From positions 3,410,001 through 3,474,000 of the forward strand of contig JAPFFF010000007.1 of the NCBI GenBank assembly GCA_039105265.1: a DNA stretch of 64,000 nucleotides. The letters run 5' to 3'. Origin of the DNA: Tritrichomonas musculus (taxonomy: Eukaryota; Parabasalia; Tritrichomonadida; Tritrichomonadidae). A program made the translations under genes and the position numbers. The notes beneath the pieces were generated by a model. The model saw only the letters and a program-made list of their open reading frames with translations. It made no database searches and was not told the DNA's origin. Positions 61,240 to 64,000 of this stretch are shown here, one piece after another. The number at the start of each line of letters is the position of its first letter. Position 1 is the stretch's first letter.

Positions 61240-64000
61240 AACAAGAATAATCTTTAGCTGTGAGTCCAGTAATGAAAGGTGCACAAGCTTGATTCTCTAG
61301 TACTATCATTTTTGTATGTAGTCCTGTGAGAGCATTTTTGTTTACAGTAACTTTGGACATAGTACTATTTTTCATTTGCAAGTTAATATTGATTCCAGGC
61401 TTGAGAGAATTATTTTCAAGTATATTTTCATAGTCTTCATGTACAATCTTATTTTTCTTTAAGCTCACTCCTTTCAACTTCAGAGATTTTGTTTTACCAT
61501 TGTTATTCCAAATTGTGTAACATTTTGGTGCAAGTGCAACTTGATTCTCTCCAAACTTCTCTACACACAATCCTAATATTTTCTTTTCATCGTAGATACT
61601 ATGTAAATCTGGATTTGGCATGAATTTGTAAATATGCTTTTTATAAAATTCATGATCTTTGATGATATACTTAAATTCTTGGTCTTCATCTTTTGTAGGA
61701 TCTCCTGCTACAGCCCAGTAATATGAATCTGTATCAAGTGAAGTTAAATGAAGTTTGTTCATATCCAAACATCTATTCATGAAATCGTAATAGAAAGTTA
61801 AATACCAAAACTTACTATTATCTAGTGTCCAGAAACTCTCTTGCAAGCAAGTTGTACAGTGATAGAATCTAGGTTGCTGCTGTATAATAAAAAGATCATC
61901 AGATAATTTAGCACCATTCATGTACGTTTGTGAAATTATATACTGATAAGCTTTGTTAGTATCACAAATCTTTACTTTACAAAACTTTTCAGAATTCATA
62001 CCATCGTAACCATAACTACCATTCATGCTGATCTTATAAAATTTTTCATTTCCTGTAACCTTTCCTGCAATTATATCCTGCCGTTTCTTCATGAAAGTTG
62101 TTACAAATTCATGAAATCCTGTGTGAGCTTCATAAATAGAAACACTCTTTACATCTTCTAATACTAAACCATGATCAAGTAAAAACCAAAGATAGTAATT
62201 TGAGAAAGTCATATACTCACCATAAGTATCGAGCAACATTGTTAATTTACGTTCTTCTTTGTCTAAAGAAGCAAGTTTGTGTTTTTGGAGATATGAGTAC
62301 ATATAACTTCCAATTGTATCTTCATTATTTTTGATGTTAATATTTCTGAAGACAGGAGGGAAATTTATAAAATAATTTATCTTGTTTGCTGGACATACTA
62401 ACTTCACTTCTGCTTTGAATAAATATTTTGGATTTGGCTGGAATCTTGTCTTGCTTGTAATAATATTTATAGCCTTTTGTTTTGTTTGTGCGTCTTTCAC
62501 ATCTATTCTATATCTGAAGCTACCTGGCATGTACATAACGCCGCCATGATATTTGTTAAAATCATGTTTTGTAGAAGAAAATGAGGAAGGATAAAGACTA
62601 TTAAAATCAACTCCAACAACATGAGTCATAATATTCTGAGTGTCATACGAGATAACTTTATTGTTGACAGCATCATAACGAAATTTGTTTATATGAGTTT
62701 CACCTTTAATATTATATCTGTGCTGCACATTCGAAAGACCACCTGTAATATTGTTTCGTAAACTATAATATTCTTGTTCATCATTTATGAGAGTTGGAAG
62801 ATGATGTAATTTGCAAAATTTCTTAAGTTGTGTTCTGAGTCTTGTTATTTTTGGATCATCTCTCTTACGAAGCTTATTACACTCGGCACACGCAAGTTTA
62901 CAATTTTCGAGCTCATGTCCAATATCATTGTTAATTCTATCTAATGTAGGTTTGTTTGTGTTTGTGAAATGTTCTCCACACAAATGACAGCAAGAATTCT
63001 CGTATATCTTTAAAAATTTATCATAGTCGTCAACAGAGATACACTTTTCTAAATTTCTTGGTTTGGTAGCATGAGTTTGATTATACTTCTGATCTTGCTT
63101 GAAATAACTTTCACATTTATATCTCCACCATTTTGAAGTAGGTTTAAAAGTATTTTCTTTGTTGATAATATCGTAATCTACATGCGGATCGAAATTTTTA
63201 TAAGCTAGAGCATACTTGATACAAGCTGAACATTTTGACAAAGATAAATTTGAAATCATGTCTACTTTATACTCGGCATTCATTTTGATAAGATTGTCTA
63301 TAGGTCTTATCATCATTTCTACATCATTGTCGTTGTAAGCTAGCAAATATTCCCATCTATTTTTGTAATTCTTGCTGTCTTTCACATATTCTTCATAATC
63401 TTTCTTAGAAAGAGGATTATTTTGATTGAGATAACTATAGAAATCTTCATATGCGAAAGGTTCTGTTTTCGACAAAACTTCATTGTAATTCTCATTGTTG
63501 ATAACCTCGTATGGAAATATACCTTTTACACTGTTCTCCTGCCCTCCAAAATCCACTCCAAATTGTTTTAATGTTCCTCCTGCCACAAAAGCTTGTGCAT
63601 CTATAAATCTTAAAGAAGTATGATATTTAGAAGAAGTGAGTATAAATTGTTTTAAAGATGATAAGGTTCCTATAATACTTGTAGAATCTATACTCCAGTG
63701 TTCCATGTTTAAATATTTCTTGAACAAATTACTGTCAAACCTAGAAGAATTAAAGCCAAATACAGTAATAGTATTAATATTTGGATCTATATTCTCTGGC
63801 ACACAGGAATATTTTAGCTTATCTTCGTAAATTAACAAAGATTCTTCAAAAAGCCAATTTAACCAAAGTGGAATAAAATCTTTGCTATCTTTTAAGCTAA
63901 AGTTCTTTGTTGTAAGTCCGGAAGCAGACTTCACACATGATGAAACTGAGAGTGGTATGAGTTTTGAGTTTATAAAAGTAGATTTGCCAGCTTCTTCATT
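61238..64000 (-). CDS. Protein-primed DNA polymerase B of Maverick locus B, 5' part outside window
   Basis: Replicative polymerase of the element; the frame is open to the right edge, so the N-terminal part is missing only because the window ends. Visible, in order: the end of the ExoI region (INSKLIPLSVSS), ExoII GFNSSRFD, ExoIII YNDNDVEMM, the HNH-like module (about 62.85-62.99 kb), then palm motif A (DFNSLYPS), motif B (KISMNGSYGYDGMN) and motif C (SLDTDSYYW). The C-terminus ends ITGLTAKDYSC. It aligns with the locus A polymerase along its whole visible length. It is open throughout and looks functional as far as seen. Confidence 0.88.
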   Translation of the reverse strand, partial: NEEAGKSTFINSKLIPLSVSSCVKSASGLTTKNFSLKDSKDFIPLWLNWLFEESLLIYEDKLKYSCVPENIDPNINTITVFGFNSSRFDSNLFKKYLNMEHWSIDSTSIIGTLSSLKQFILTSSKYHTSLRFIDAQAFVAGGTLKQFGVDFGGQENSVKGIFPYEVINNENYNEVLSKTEPFAYEDFYSYLNQNNPLSKKDYEEYVKDSKNYKNRWEYLLAYNDNDVEMMIRPIDNLIKMNAEYKVDMISNLSLSKCSACIKYALAYKNFDPHVDYDIINKENTFKPTSKWWRYKCESYFKQDQKYNQTHATKPRNLEKCISVDDYDKFLKIYENSCCHLCGEHFTNTNKPTLDRINNDIGHELENCKLACAECNKLRKRDDPKITRLRTQLKKFCKLHHLPTLINDEQEYYSLRNNITGGLSNVQHRYNIKGETHINKFRYDAVNNKVISYDTQNIMTHVVGVDFNSLYPSSFSSTKHDFNKYHGGVMYMPGSFRYRIDVKDAQTKQKAINIITSKTRFQPNPKYLFKAEVKLVCPANKINYFINFPPVFRNINIKNNEDTIGSYMYSYLQKHKLASLDKEERKLTMLLDTYGEYMTFSNYYLWFLLDHGLVLEDVKSVSIYEAHTGFHEFVTTFMKKRQDIIAGKVTGNEKFYKISMNGSYGYDGMNSEKFCKVKICDTNKAYQYIISQTYMNGAKLSDDLFIIQQQPRFYHCTTCLQESFWTLDNSKFWYLTFYYDFMNRCLDMNKLHLTSLDTDSYYWAVAGDPTKDEDQEFKYIIKDHEFYKKHIYKFMPNPDLHSIYDEKKILGLCVEKFGENQVALAPKCYTIWNNNGKTKSLKLKGVSLKKNKIVHEDYENILENNSLKPGININLQMKNSTMSKVTVNKNALTGLHTKMIVLENQACAPFITGLTAKDYSC
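62850..62991 (-). other. HNH-endonuclease-like module inside polymerase B (locus B)
   Basis: Same order and position as in locus A: CHLCGEHFTNTN, PTLDRINNDIGHE, NCKLACAECNKLRKRDDP. All Cys, Asp, His and Asn positions are kept between the two polymerases while surrounding residues have changed, which points to selection on the module. Confidence 0.65.

Larger units (their letters stand above)
45200..64000. mobile_element. Maverick/Polinton, locus B (continues past the right edge)
   Basis: Element with packaging ATPase, major capsid protein, integrase, fibre array and protein-primed polymerase B, the diagnostic Maverick set. The left end is estimated at about 45.2 kb from the change in composition; terminal repeats cannot be checked because the other end lies beyond base 64000. 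Most genes read open. The fibre array and one HNH copy look broken, so it is partly decayed. A cysteine protease gene was not recognised in the visible part. Good preservation suggests a fairly young insertion. Confidence 0.85.

Overview
The window looks like nuclear DNA of a parabasalid (trichomonad), most likely Tritrichomonas or a close relative. The host genes are long and intronless and sit in very AT-rich spacers. Several start 16-20 bases after a TCA-Y-W-W initiator, the core promoter known from Trichomonas vaginalis. Much of the rest is Maverick/Polinton DNA, which trichomonads are known to carry in large numbers. The species call is inference.

Host block 1 (1-13.05 kb) holds a 5'-truncated PI4-kinase alpha, a WIPI/Atg18 PROPPIN, a C2 protein with a GYPPQ-repeat tail, VPS16, and a UBE3A-like HECT ligase with an AZUL zinc finger. 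Four of the five belong to phosphoinositide and endolysosomal traffic. Host block 2 (37.1-42.8 kb) is a single DOCK-family GEF with a long Pro-rich N-terminus. The spacers between host genes hold small DNA transposons: a 196-bp MITE, a candidate 502-bp element, a 1.4-kb Mutator-like element with arms of about 400 bp and a 9-bp target duplication, and a 1.1-kb element with an 8-bp target duplication.

Maverick locus A (about 17.3-32.4 kb) is a decayed composite. It starts with an AT-rich N-terminal fragment of one polymerase. A less AT-rich remnant follows, with a fibre-like gene, a broken protein-primed polymerase B with a triplicated N-terminal domain, a small conserved gene, a KilA-N gene and one more small gene. 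No capsid, ATPase or integrase gene was found there.

Maverick locus B (about 45.2 kb to beyond 64 kb) is more complete. It has a packaging ATPase, a cluster of small putative structural genes, a double-jelly-roll major capsid protein, a retroviral-type integrase, four genes of unknown function, a fibre gene array with a BspA/DUF285-like module, a free-standing HNH endonuclease, and a polymerase B that runs off the window. Its remaining end lies outside, so it cannot be called whole.

The two loci share polymerase, fibre and one small conserved gene, but in different order. The most distinctive points are an HNH-nuclease module embedded in both polymerases, the variable copy number of the polymerase N-terminal domain, a BspA-like receptor-type module in the fibre array, a repeated EcoRI-centred palindrome that also encodes GSGRILP, and an HNH gene bracketed by 21-bp direct repeats.
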